A stretch of 64,000 bases of DNA, taken from NCBI RefSeq assembly GCF_007993735.1, contig NZ_CP042453.1, positions 992,001-1,056,000 of the forward strand, written 5' to 3'. The stretch is from Arenimonas daejeonensis. Its GTDB lineage: Bacteria > Pseudomonadota > Gammaproteobacteria > Xanthomonadales > Xanthomonadaceae. The position numbers and the translations under genes were made by a program. Below the pieces are notes generated by a model. That model searched no databases. It worked only from the letters and a program-made list of their open reading frames with translations, and was not told where the DNA came from. This document shows positions 21,069 through 29,661 of this stretch, one piece after another. Every line of letters begins with the position of its first letter. The stretch's first letter is position 1.

Positions 21069-22368
21069 AGTCCGCCTGCGTTGGGCCCCCGGCTGGGTGC
21101 TGGCCTTCGTGGCGCTGTGGCCGTTGCCCGGTCCGGCGGAAACCGTGTTGTCGCTGGGCGCGATCCTGGCGCTGGGCGCGCTGGCCTACCACCGATTCCG
21201 CGGTGGCATGACCCTGCTTTCCCACGAAGCCTGGGCGCTGACCACGGTGCTGTTCCTCAGCTACTGGCTGCCGGAGGTCATTTCCGCGCCCGATGCGATC
21301 AATCCGGCACGTGCCGTGCGCGAGTCGCTGCTGGACCTGCGTTACCTGCCCTTCCTGTGGCTGGTGGCGATCGCGGTGGCGGACGAACGCGGGCGCCGCC
21401 TCACTTTCGGCGGGCTGGGCGTGATCATGGCGGTGTGGACGCTGGACGCGCTGGTGCAGGCGGTGTTCGACACCAGCCCGATCTTCTTCGCGCTCAATGA
21501 ACTCAAGCAGTTGATCAGCGGCAAGGACCTGTGCGCGAAGCCGGACATGGCGGCGCTGGGCCGGGTCAGCGGCGTGCTGGGTCCCTGCAACCTCAAGCTT
21601 GGGCTGGTGCTGGCCAGCCTGTCGCCCTTCCTGCTGTACCTGGCGGCGAAACGTTTCGGCGTGGTGGGCTGGTGCGTGGCCGCCGCCGCCGTGGGGCTGG
21701 TGATTCTGATGGCCGGCGCGCGCGCGGCCTGGATCACCTTCACGCTGGTGCTGGTGTTCTCGGGCTGGCGACTGCTGGGCTGGAAGCGGCTGGCCCTGAC
21801 CTTCGCCTTCGGTGCGGTCTCGGTGGTGGCCCTGGGCCTGGGTTCACCGCAGGTGCGCGAGCGGCTGGAACGCACCACCCAGGCGCTGAGCGCCGACACC
21901 GCCGGCATGGACGTGGCGCTGTCGGGGCGCACGCGCATCTGGGCGGCCGCCTGGTGCATGGCCACCCGGCACCCGGTGAACGGTGTCGGTGCGCGGGGAT
22001 TCCGCAAGGCCTTCCCGGACTGTGATCCGAACGCCGAGGTGGAGGCGGAGTGGGGCAAGGGCACGGCCTACCACGCCCACCAGATCGTGCTGGAAGTGCT
22101 CAGCGAAACCGGGCTGATCGGCCTGCTGCTGTGGCTGTCCGGTGCGGCCATGGCCTGGCGGGCCTGGCGTTTCGCCAGTGAGGCGGCACGCGAGCGCGCA
22201 CGACCGGCGATGCTGGCGCTGGCGGTCACCGTGTTCCCGTTCAATACCCACCTGGCGTTCTATTCGAGCTTCTGGGGCGGCCTGACCCTGCTGCTGGCGG
22301 CGCTGTATGCCGGCAGCCTGCTGGCGTCGGGACGCGTCGGCGACACGCCGGCCGACGCCGGAACCTGA
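21046..22368 (+). CDS. O-antigen ligase-like membrane protein (WaaL family)
   Basis: Intact 440-residue protein with about 11-12 membrane helices and one large periplasmic loop. The Wzy_C region has LMAGARAAWITFTLVLVFSG and, in the loop, LSGRTRIWAAAWCMA with NGVGARGFRKAF; the later His (YHAHQIVLEVLSETG) matches the catalytic His of WaaL enzymes. These join O-antigen or other polymers from an undecaprenyl carrier to lipid A-core in the periplasm. A Wzy-type polymerase is the main alternative. The position between a GT4 and a lipid A acyltransferase favours a ligase. Confidence 0.8.
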   Translation: MNASPPTEVRLRWAPGWVLAFVALWPLPGPAETVLSLGAILALGALAYHRFRGGMTLLSHEAWALTTVLFLSYWLPEVISAPDAINPARAVRESLLDLRYLPFLWLVAIAVADERGRRLTFGGLGVIMAVWTLDALVQAVFDTSPIFFALNELKQLISGKDLCAKPDMAALGRVSGVLGPCNLKLGLVLASLSPFLLYLAAKRFGVVGWCVAAAAVGLVILMAGARAAWITFTLVLVFSGWRLLGWKRLALTFAFGAVSVVALGLGSPQVRERLERTTQALSADTAGMDVALSGRTRIWAAAWCMATRHPVNGVGARGFRKAFPDCDPNAEVEAEWGKGTAYHAHQIVLEVLSETGLIGLLLWLSGAAMAWRAWRFASEAARERARPAMLALAVTVFPFNTHLAFYSSFWGGLTLLLAALYAGSLLASGRVGDTPADAGT

Positions 22369-22370
22369 AC

Positions 22371-23255
22371 ATGCCGGCGCGCTGTTTGTTCCTGCCGCCA
22401 CTGGACTGGGCCGCGCGTGGCGTGGCGCGGCTGCCGCAGCCGGCGCTGCTGGCGCTGGGTCGGATGCTGTCCTGGCTGCTGTGGCCGCTGCTGGCGTCGC
22501 GCCGGCGCATCGCACGCATCAATGTCGGGCTGTGTTTCCCGCAGGCGGACGCCGCGACGCAACGCCGCCTGTGCCGCGACAGCATCACCAATACGGTGAT
22601 CGGTGCGTTGGAGCTGATGCGCGCCTGGTTCGCGCCGAAGCGCACGCTGGCGGGCCTGGCGCAGATCGAAGGCCTGGAGCACCTGCGCGAAGCGCTGGCG
22701 CGTGGCCAGGGCGTGCTGCTGATGTGCGGGCATTTCACCCACACCGAACTGGCGGTGCGGCTGCTGTCGGAAGCACTGGGCCGCGAGGTGCGCGTGGTCG
22801 TGCGCCGGCACAACAACCCCTGCCTGGAGGCCTGGTTCGACCGCGCGCGCGCCGCCGTGTACGGCCCGACCATCGGCAAGAAGGATGTGCGTGCCCTGCT
22901 GCGGAACCTGATGGACGGCCAGCCGGTGGTGTATTCGGCCGACCAGAACTTCACCTACCAGAACGCCTTCGTGCCCTTCTTCGGCGTGCCGGCGGCGACG
23001 CTGACCGCCACCCCCGACCTGGTGCAGCGCGGACGCGCGGTGCTGCTGCCGTTCTGGTACCGGCGCGAGGCCGACGGCCGTTACCGCATCCGGATCGAGC
23101 CGACCTGGCCGGGCTGGCCCAGCGGCGATCCGGTGCGCGATGCCGCGCGCTACATGGCCGAGCTGGAAACCGTGGTGCGCGAATGCCCGGAGCAGTACCT
23201 GTGGGCGCACCGCCGCTTCAAGACGCGGCCACCCGGCGAAGCGCCGGTGTACTGA
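22371..23255 (+). CDS. Lipid A biosynthesis (Kdo-dependent) acyltransferase, LpxL/HtrB family, copy 1
   Basis: Intact 294-residue protein. The acyltransferase HX4E catalytic pair is in LLMCGHFTHTELAVRLL, and the second conserved block is VVYSADQNFTYQNAFVPFFG. An N-terminal hydrophobic helix anchors it to the inner membrane. LpxL-type enzymes add a secondary acyl chain from acyl-ACP to Kdo2-lipid A. The ATG is 2 nt after the O-antigen ligase stop, so it is in the same operon. Its stop is only one base from that of a convergent second acyltransferase at 23257. Which chain position it acylates cannot be told. Confidence 0.87.
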   Translation: MPARCLFLPPLDWAARGVARLPQPALLALGRMLSWLLWPLLASRRRIARINVGLCFPQADAATQRRLCRDSITNTVIGALELMRAWFAPKRTLAGLAQIEGLEHLREALARGQGVLLMCGHFTHTELAVRLLSEALGREVRVVVRRHNNPCLEAWFDRARAAVYGPTIGKKDVRALLRNLMDGQPVVYSADQNFTYQNAFVPFFGVPAATLTATPDLVQRGRAVLLPFWYRREADGRYRIRIEPTWPGWPSGDPVRDAARYMAELETVVRECPEQYLWAHRRFKTRPPGEAPVY

Positions 23256-23256
23256 A

Positions 23257-24162
23257 TCAGTCGTAGCGGCGGCGGCTGCCGTCGGGCTGGCGCTTGAAGC
23301 GCTGGTGCAGCCAGAGGTACTGCTCGGGCCGGCGCCGGATCAGGCCTTCGAGCGTGGCCATGATGCGCGCGGTGTCGGCGGTGGCGTCGGGGGTGGGGAA
23401 GTTTTCCAGCGGCGGCAGCACTTCGATGCGGTAGCGGCCGTCGTCCAGGCGTTCGTGGAAAAGCGGCAGCACCGACGCGTCGCTCAGCCGCGCCAGCTGG
23501 TGGGTGGAGGTCAGGCTGTAGGCGGGCTGGCCGAAGAAGGGCACGAACACGCTTTCGCCACGCCGCGATTCCTGGTCGGGCGCGAACCACAGCACGCCGC
23601 CCTGTTTGAGATGACGCACCGCCGGCCGCAGTTCGTCGCGCGCGAACATGGCGCGGGCATGGCGCAGGCGTCCGCGCCGGACCGCCCATTCCATCGCCGG
23701 CTGTTCATGCGGGCGGTACACCGCGGCCAGCGCCACGTGCTGGCAGAGCAGGCGCAGGCAGACCTCGAGCGTGGTGAAGTGCGCCGACACCAGGATCACG
23801 CCGCGGCCGCTGGCCTGGGCGGCGTGCAGGTGTTCCAGGCCGGTGATCTCGAAGCCGCGGTCCACCGGCGCCAGCCGGCCCCACCAGGCGCGCAGGAATT
23901 CGAACAGGCTGATGCCCAGCGACTCGAAGTTGGCGCGCAGCAGGCGCTGGCGGGCGGCGTCGTCGAGCTCGGGGAAACACAGGGCCAGGTTCGCGTCGGC
24001 GACGCGGCGGCGGCTGCCGGCCACGCGCAGCAGCAGGCGGCCCAGCACGGGTCCGGCCGCGCGCTGCAGCCGCCAGGGCCAGCGCGCCACGGTCCAGCCC
24101 AGGGCGATCAGCAGCCAGGTGGGCCAGGTGCGCGGGGACAGCGGGGGCGGGGTTTCGCTCAT
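23257..24162 (-). CDS. Lipid A biosynthesis acyltransferase, LpxL family, copy 2
   Basis: Intact 301-residue paralogue of the neighbour at 22371, recognisable from HX4E in VILVSAHFTTLEVCLRLL and from LWFAPDQESRRGESVFVPFF. The N-terminus after MSETPPPL contains a hydrophobic segment. Start 24162 is chosen over an upstream Met because it gives the usual family N-terminus. It is divergent from waaA with a 54-bp gap and convergent with copy 1. The two together would give the two secondary acylations of hexa-acylated lipid A; assignment as LpxL or LpxM/LpxP is not possible here. Confidence 0.87.
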   Translation of the reverse strand: MSETPPPLSPRTWPTWLLIALGWTVARWPWRLQRAAGPVLGRLLLRVAGSRRRVADANLALCFPELDDAARQRLLRANFESLGISLFEFLRAWWGRLAPVDRGFEITGLEHLHAAQASGRGVILVSAHFTTLEVCLRLLCQHVALAAVYRPHEQPAMEWAVRRGRLRHARAMFARDELRPAVRHLKQGGVLWFAPDQESRRGESVFVPFFGQPAYSLTSTHQLARLSDASVLPLFHERLDDGRYRIEVLPPLENFPTPDATADTARIMATLEGLIRRRPEQYLWLHQRFKRQPDGSRRRYD

Positions 24163-24216
24163 GCCGCGCCATTCTAGCCGGCGCCGTCGCGCCGGGAGCT
24201 CGGGTATCCTTCGCAC

Positions 24217-25519
24217 ATGTCACTCACCTTCGGGCAACGCGTGCTGCTGGGCCTGTATTCCCTGGTCCTGCACCTCGCCTTCCCGATCACCCTCTACCAC
24301 CTGATCTGGCGCGGCCTGCGCCAGCGCGAATACCTGCACCGCTGGAACGAGCGCTATGCCTGGCTCGAGGGGCAGCTGGACCTGCGCGGCGCGATCTGGG
24401 TGCACGCGGTGTCGGTGGGCGAAGTGCTGGCGGCGCGGCCGCTGGTGGACGGCCTGCTGGCGCAACACCCGGGTCGTCCCTTGCTGGTGACCACGATCAC
24501 GCCGACCGGTTCCGAGCGCGTGCGCGCGCTCTGGGGCGACCGGGTGCACCACGTCTATCTTCCCTACGACCTGGGCAGCATGGTTCGGCGTTTCCTCGAC
24601 CGCGCGCAGCCGTCGCTGGCGGTGATCGTGGAAACGGAGATCTGGCTCAATCTCTACGTCGAATGCGGGCGGCGCGGCATTCCACTGGTGATGGTGAATG
24701 CGCGGCTGTCGGAGCGTTCGCTGCGGGGTTACCTGCCGGTGCGTTCGCTGGCGCGCGTGGCGATGCAGGCGGTGCGGCTGATCGCGGCGCAGTCGGCGGA
24801 CGATGCCGCGCGCCTGGCCCGGATCGGTGCCGACCCGTCCCGCATCGTCGTCACCGGCAACCTCAAGTACGACCTCGCCGTGCCCGCGGGCACCGAAGCG
24901 CAGGCCGCCGCGTGGCGTCGTGGCTGGCGCGCAGCGGCCGGTCTGGATCGCCGCCAGCACGCATCCCGCGGAGGAGCAGGCGGTGCTGGACGCGCATGCG
25001 CGGTTCATCGAGGCGTATCCCGATGGGCTGCTGCTCTGGGCGCCGCGGCATCCCGAACGGTTCGCGCCCGTGGCCAATGCTGCACGCGACGGTGGGTTCG
25101 ACGTCTGCATGCGGCAGGCCCAGCAGCTTCCCGGCCGGGCCACCCAGGTGTTCGTGATCGACACCATGGGCGAACTGCTGGGTTTCTTCGCCGCCGCCGA
25201 TGTCGCCTTCGTCGGTGGCAGCCTGTGCGAGGTGGGTGGGCACAACGTGCTGGAACCGGCGGCGCTGGGCGTGCCCAGCCTGGTCGGGCCGCACACGTTC
25301 AATTTCGCCGAGGTCACGCGCCGCCTGCGCGACGCCGATGCCCCGGTGCAGGTGGCGGATGCGGCGGCGATGGCCGACGCCTTGCTGGAACTGGCCGGTG
25401 ATCCCGTGCGCCGGGCGGCGATGGGGGCGGCGGGCCGGGCACAGGTGGGCGAATTGTCCGGCGCGCTGGCGCGGACGCTGGCCCTGATCGACGAGGTGTT
25501 GCGGGGCCGGCGCGCCTAG
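24217..25519 (+). CDS. waaA: 3-deoxy-D-manno-octulosonic acid transferase (Kdo transferase), frameshifted
   Basis: About 433 residues, the normal size. It begins with a membrane-anchoring helix (LGLYSLVLHLAFPITLYHLI), then WVHAVSVGEVLAARPL with the catalytic Glu, ETEIWLNLY, and VFIVNARLSERS-like text read as VMVNARLSERS. The C-terminal CMP-Kdo site is FVGGSLCEVGGHNVLEPAA. An indel near 24925 breaks the frame before RPVWIAASTHP. WaaA adds Kdo residues to lipid IVA at the inner membrane, before the LpxL-type acylations encoded next door. Essential in most Gram-negatives, so a true null is unlikely. Confidence 0.93.
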
Positions 25520-25542
25520 ACGCGCAGGGCAATCGCAGGGGG

Positions 25543-25566
25543 GCCGGCGCGCCTGGGCGCGCCGGC
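25543..25566. terminator. Hairpin between convergent waaA and tolC-like genes
   Basis: Perfect 10-bp stem GCCGGCGCGC/GCGCGCCGGC with loop CTGG. There is no T tract on either side, so it is not a classical intrinsic terminator, but its place between two convergent stops suggests a transcript-end role. Confidence 0.4.
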
Positions 25567-25578
25567 GGTGCTTCGGGG

Positions 25579-26923
25579 TCAGTCGACGGTGGTGGACTCG
25601 AGCGCGGCTTCGGCGTCGTTCACCAGCACCTGGTTGACGGCCTGCAGGTCGGCCATCTCGATCACGCCGGCGACCTGCTTCAGGCGCAGGGTGTTGACCA
25701 TAAGGCGTGGCGCGAGCGGGCATATTCGCGCTGGGCGTTGTAGAGCGCCTGCTGCGTGATCAGCACGTCCACGATGGTGCGGGTACCGACTTCCAGGCCG
25801 GCTTCGCTGGCCTCGTAGGCGGCCTGGGCGGAGACCACCGACAGGCGGCGGGCTTCGACTTCGGCTTCGCCGGCGGCCAGCGAGCGCTGGGCATTGCGGG
25901 TGCCGCGGACCACGGCGCGGCGCTGCGCCTCGAGGTCGTCGGCGGCGATGTCGCGGAAGTCCACCGCCTGGCGCACGCCGGACTGGGTGGCGAAGCCGCT
26001 GAAGATCGGCACGTTCAGGGTCACGCCGACGGTGCTGCCGCCGCCGGAGGTGTTCGGGCCGCCCGGGTACTCGTTCTGCCAGCCGGCGTTGTCTCCGATC
26101 GAGGCGCTCAGGCCAGGGTCGGCAGGTGGCCGGAGCGGGCGGTGCTGATGTCGCGCTCGGCGGCGGCAAGCGCCAGTTCGCGCGCCTGCAGGGTCGCGTT
26201 GGATTCGGTGGCGATCGTCACCCATTCCTCGGCGGTGCGGGGATCGTCGTTGACCGGCTTGAAGTCCGGCGCGAGGCCCCGGAGGTTCTCGAGCGGCTGG
26301 CCGGTGATCTCGGCCAGCGCCTCGCGGCTGTCGTCCAGCGCGATGGCGGCGGCGATGGCATTGGCGCGCGCGGTGTCGTAGCGGGCACGCGCTTCGTGCA
26401 CGTCGGTGATCGGGGCCAGGCCGACTTCCAGCCGCTTTTCGGCCTGGTCGAGCTGGCGCTTCACCGAGCGCTCTTCCGCGCGCGAGGACGCCAGGGTTTC
26501 GATCGCGGTGAGCACGCCGAAGTAGGCGTCGGCGACCCGGATGACCAGGATTTCAGCCGTGGCCCGGTACTCGGCATCGGCCTGCTCGCGGCGCAGCTTG
26601 CTGGCGTTGAGGCGGGTGTAGTTGCCGTGGTCGTACAGCGACTGGCCCAGGCTCAGGCCGTAGCTGCGGTCGCGGCCGTAGGCGTCCACGCCGCGGATGC
26701 GCGTGTCGGTGAGGCTGGCCGTGCCGCTGAGCTGTGGCAGCAGGCTGGCGCGGGCCTGCACCACGTTCTCGCCGGTGGCCTGGCGCTGGGATTCCGCGGC
26801 GGAGAGCACCGGGTCGCTCTGGCGCGCCATCTCGTAGGCGTCGATCAGGTCGGCGGCGCCGGCGCTGCCGGCGGTGCCGGCCAGCAGGATGGCGAAGGTC
26901 AGGGGACGGAGGCTCAGGCGCAT
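25579..26923 (-). CDS. tolC: TolC-family outer-membrane efflux channel, two frameshifts
   Basis: About 448 residues, matching TolC. Signal peptide (FAILLAGTAGSAGAAD), then the two OEP repeats: LIDAYEMARQSDPVLSAAES with LGQSLYDHGNYTRLNASKLR, and STVGVTLNVPIFSGFATQSG with VGTRTIVDVLITQQALYNAQ. Frame breaks lie near 26112 (one G missing after CCTGG; restored text LPTLGLSASIG) and near 25705. TolC trimers form the outer-membrane exit duct for RND pumps and type I secretion. The two RND systems in this window lack their own channel genes. The gene is 17 nt downstream of the pcm-like gene, the usual order in xanthomonads. Confidence 0.9.
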
Positions 26924-26940
26924 GGAGGGGTCCTGGTGAT

Positions 26941-27594
26941 TTAAAGGGCGAAGCTCGGCGCCGGGGCGGCGCCGTGCAGATAGGGGACGTCGGTTTCGAA
27001 CAGGCTTTCGCGGTGGAAGCCTTCGCCGCGCCGGGTGATGCGCAGGGCTTCCTGCACCGGCGACTGGCCGTGGATGACGAACAGGCGGCCGCCGGGCTTG
27101 AGCCAGGCACCGAAACGTTCCGGGTCGGTGGCGACGGCGCCGGTGACGCAGATGGCGTCGAACTGGCGGCCGGGCTGCCAGGAGAAGACGTCCGCGACTT
27201 CCAGCCGGACGTTGGTGACGTTGTCGGCAGTCAGGCGGACGCGGGTGCGTTCGATGAAATCGGCATGGCGGTCGATGCTGACCACTTCGCGCGCCAGCAC
27301 CGCCAGGCAGGCGGTGACGAAACCCGAGCCGGTGCCGATCTCCAGCACCTCGTCACCGGCTTCGATGTTCATCGCCTGCAGCAGGCGGCCCTCGAGCACC
27401 GGCTTCATCATGACCTCGCCGTGCTCAAGCGGCAGCGGCAGGTCGGCGAAGGCGAGCTTGCGGTGGCGCGGCGGCACGAAGTCCTCGCGGCGCACGGTCA
27501 TCAGGGCATCGAGCACGCGCGGGTCGAGCACGTCCTGGGGACGGACCTGCTGTTCGACCATCGCAAAACGGGCCTGCTGGAAATCAATCGGCAT
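26941..27594 (-). CDS. Protein-L-isoaspartate O-methyltransferase family protein
   Basis: Intact 217-residue protein. SAM-binding motif I is VLEIGTGSGFVTACLAVLAR. The N-terminus (ARFAMVEQQVRPQDVLDPRV) and PLEHGEVMMKPVLEGRLLQA match the PCMT family, although MMKP replaces the usual ISQP/ISAP at the substrate site. Classical PCMT repairs isoaspartyl residues; this sub-type, regularly found next to tolC in xanthomonads, may have a different substrate. It is transcribed ahead of tolC with a 17-nt gap, likely as one unit. Confidence 0.78.
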   Translation of the reverse strand: MPIDFQQARFAMVEQQVRPQDVLDPRVLDALMTVRREDFVPPRHRKLAFADLPLPLEHGEVMMKPVLEGRLLQAMNIEAGDEVLEIGTGSGFVTACLAVLAREVVSIDRHADFIERTRVRLTADNVTNVRLEVADVFSWQPGRQFDAICVTGAVATDPERFGAWLKPGGRLFVIHGQSPVQEALRITRRGEGFHRESLFETDVPYLHGAAPAPSFAL

Positions 27595-27807
27595 GACGGC
27601 TAAATCCTTGAATCGCAAGGGTCGCGATTTTACGCCCCGGCCGGTGTCCAGCGGTAGCCGGACCCAGGGCCAGATAACGGAAGGGACTGCAAAACGTTGA
27701 CCTGCGCGGACCGTGTCCGGGCCGCGACAGGATGCTGGGGCCGTCAACTACGGCCGTAGTGCCATTAGTCACCGCGACCGTGGGCAGGGTGGGTGATGGT
27801 TCAGGCC

Positions 27808-28448
27808 TCATCGACGGCCGGGTCCGTAGGCGCGCAGGAACAGGTCCACGGTGGCGTCGACGTGCCGGTCGATCTGCTCCGGCGTGTAGTGCTCGCCGAT
27901 GCCGCACAGCAGCCGGGCATGGCATTCGCCCTTGAGCAGGCAGAAGAACTGGGACGCGGCCAGCGCACAGTCGGGCACGTGCAGTTCGCCCGCGGCATGC
28001 TCGGCCTGCAGGAACGTGGTCAGCGCCTCCTGGACGCGTTTGGGACCGGCTTCCCAGAACATGCGCGGCAGGTGCGAATCGCCGGTCGTCTGGCCCGACA
28101 TCATCCGGTGGATCGCGATGGCGTCGTCGCTGGTGATCAGCCGGAAGAAGGCGTGGGCGATGCGCGTCAGGTGGGCGCGCACCGGGCCCTCGAAGCGCGG
28201 CACGAACAGGTCCGACGGCAGCAGTTCCTCGCACCGGGCCTTCACCGACTCGACGAACAGCGTGTCCTTGTCCTGGAAGTGGCTGTAGACGGTGAGCTTG
28301 GACACGCCGGCCGCCTGGGCGATGGCGTCCATGCTGACGCCGCCGTAGCCGCGCACCGGGAACAGCGTCTTGGCCGCCTCGAGGATGGCGGCGCGCTTTT
28401 CCAGGTCCTTGGGGCGACCGAGGGAGGGGGCTTGGCGGGAAGGCTCAT
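27808..28448 (-). CDS. TetR/AcrR-family repressor of the adjacent RND pump
   Basis: About 213 residues. The helix-turn-helix is ILEAAKTLFPVRGYGGVSMD, AIAQAAGVSKLTVYSHFQDK, and the C-terminal ligand domain follows. The start is uncertain: the open frame runs back into the promoter to a TTG at 28506, but ATG 28446-28448 (MSLPAKPPPS) gives a better N-terminus if one base is corrected in the C-rich stretch near 28420-28435. It is divergent from the RND adaptor gene. A matching inverted repeat at 28461-28508 overlaps both predicted promoters, so it probably represses itself and the pump until a substrate binds. Confidence 0.84.
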
Positions 28449-28456
28449 GGCGAAAA

Positions 28457-28512
28457 ATATTATTGAACTGGGCGGTATTGTAAAGATAGTATCCTCCCCG
28501 GTTCAATAAATA
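28457..28512. promoter_or_regulatory. Divergent promoters and TetR operator (inverted repeat)
   Basis: Arms TATTGAACTGGG (28461-28472) and, on the opposite strand, TATTGAACCGGG (28497-28508) form a 12-bp inverted repeat with one mismatch and a 24-bp spacer. On the plus strand TTGAAC (28463-28468) with TAGTAT (28487-28492) makes a promoter with an 18-bp spacer for the pump genes. On the minus strand TTGAAC (28501-28506) with TACAAT (28477-28482) makes one for tetR. Each arm thus contains one -35 box. This is the layout expected of an auto-repressing TetR operator; binding is inferred. Confidence 0.68.
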
Positions 28513-28524
28513 TCGACCTCCCCC

Positions 28525-29652
28525 ATGAACGGCGCACCCATGATTCTCCGGATTCTACTGATGACGGGCCTGCTCGGCCTGGCGGCCTGCGGCAGCGACG
28601 AACCCGCGGAAGGCCCGGCCCGCCCGGCCATGGTGGTGCAGCCCGGCATGGCCGCGGCCGCGGCCAGTGCCTATGCCGGCGAAGTCCGGGCCCAGTACGA
28701 ACCGGCGCTGGCCTTCCGCATCGGCGGCAAGATCAGCCGCCGCCTGGTGGATGTCGGCGACCGGGTGAAGGCCGGCCAGGCCCTGGCCGAACTCGACGCC
28801 GCCGACGTCGCCCTGCAACTGGAAGCCTCGCGTGCGCAGCTGGCCTCGGCCGAATCCGACCTGGCGCTGGCGACCTCGGAACTCGAACGCTACAAGGGGC
28901 TGATCGACCGCCAACTGGTCAGCCGTTCGCTCTACGACGAGCGGGTGTCCGCACAGAAGGCCGCCGAGGCGCGGGTGCGCCAGGCCAGGGCGCAGGCCGC
29001 GGTGTCCGGCAACCAGGCCGCGTATGCGGTGCTGCAGGCACCCAAGGATGGCGTGATCGCGCAACGCCTGGCCGAAGCCGGCCAGGTCGTGGCCGCGGGC
29101 CAGACCGTGTTCGTGCTGGCCCAGGACGGCGAGCGCGAAGTGGCGATCAGCGTGCCCGAACAGAGTGCCGCCGACTTCGTGCCCGGCCGGCCGCTGCTGG
29201 TCGAACTGTGGTCGGCGCCCGGCAAGCGGTTTCCCGGCAAGCTGCGCGAAATCGCGCCGGCGGCCGATGCGCAGGCGCGCACCTTCGCCGCCCGCGTCAG
29301 CTTCGATGCCGGTGACACCCGCGCCGAGATCGGCCAGAGCGCACGCGTCTACGCGCTGCAGGACAACGGCAGCGCGCTCGCCGTGCCGCTGTCGGCCCTG
29401 TACGAAATGGACGGCAAACCGGCGCTGTGGGTGGTCGACCCGGACACCGCCAGGGTCGGCCTGCGTCCGGTCCAGGTCGGTCCCTATGGCGAAACGATGG
29501 TGCCGGTGACCGCCGGCCTGCAGCCCGGCGAGTGGGTGGTCGCCGCCGGCGTGCACCTGCTGCTGGAGGGCCAGCGCATCAAGCCGATCGATCGCGAGAA
29601 CCGCCCGGTGGCCCTGGCCGCCGCGGCGCCCGTCACCGCCGACGCGCGCTGA
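28525..29652 (+). CDS. RND efflux periplasmic adaptor, lipoprotein
   Basis: Intact 375-residue protein with lipobox LLGLAACGSD. The lipoyl half-motifs are VDVGDRVKAGQALAELDAAD and LQAPKDGVIAQRLAEAGQVV, separated by a helical hairpin rich in Ala, Glu and Gln. It belongs to the MexJ/VexC-like group of adaptors that pair with a smaller subclass of RND pumps. The permease gene begins 10 nt after its stop. Expression should follow the TetR operator just upstream. Confidence 0.9.
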   Translation: MNGAPMILRILLMTGLLGLAACGSDEPAEGPARPAMVVQPGMAAAAASAYAGEVRAQYEPALAFRIGGKISRRLVDVGDRVKAGQALAELDAADVALQLEASRAQLASAESDLALATSELERYKGLIDRQLVSRSLYDERVSAQKAAEARVRQARAQAAVSGNQAAYAVLQAPKDGVIAQRLAEAGQVVAAGQTVFVLAQDGEREVAISVPEQSAADFVPGRPLLVELWSAPGKRFPGKLREIAPAADAQARTFAARVSFDAGDTRAEIGQSARVYALQDNGSALAVPLSALYEMDGKPALWVVDPDTARVGLRPVQVGPYGETMVPVTAGLQPGEWVVAAGVHLLLEGQRIKPIDRENRPVALAAAAPVTADAR

Positions 29653-29661
29653 GGACCGGCC

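Noticed and set aside
25543-25566. Hairpin as a mobile REP element.
   Set aside because: Single copy, and its place between convergent stops is explained by transcript ending.
28449-28506. N-terminal extension of the TetR protein from TTG 28506.
   Set aside because: It would translate the operator and both promoters; the ATG at 28448 gives a more usual N-terminus.
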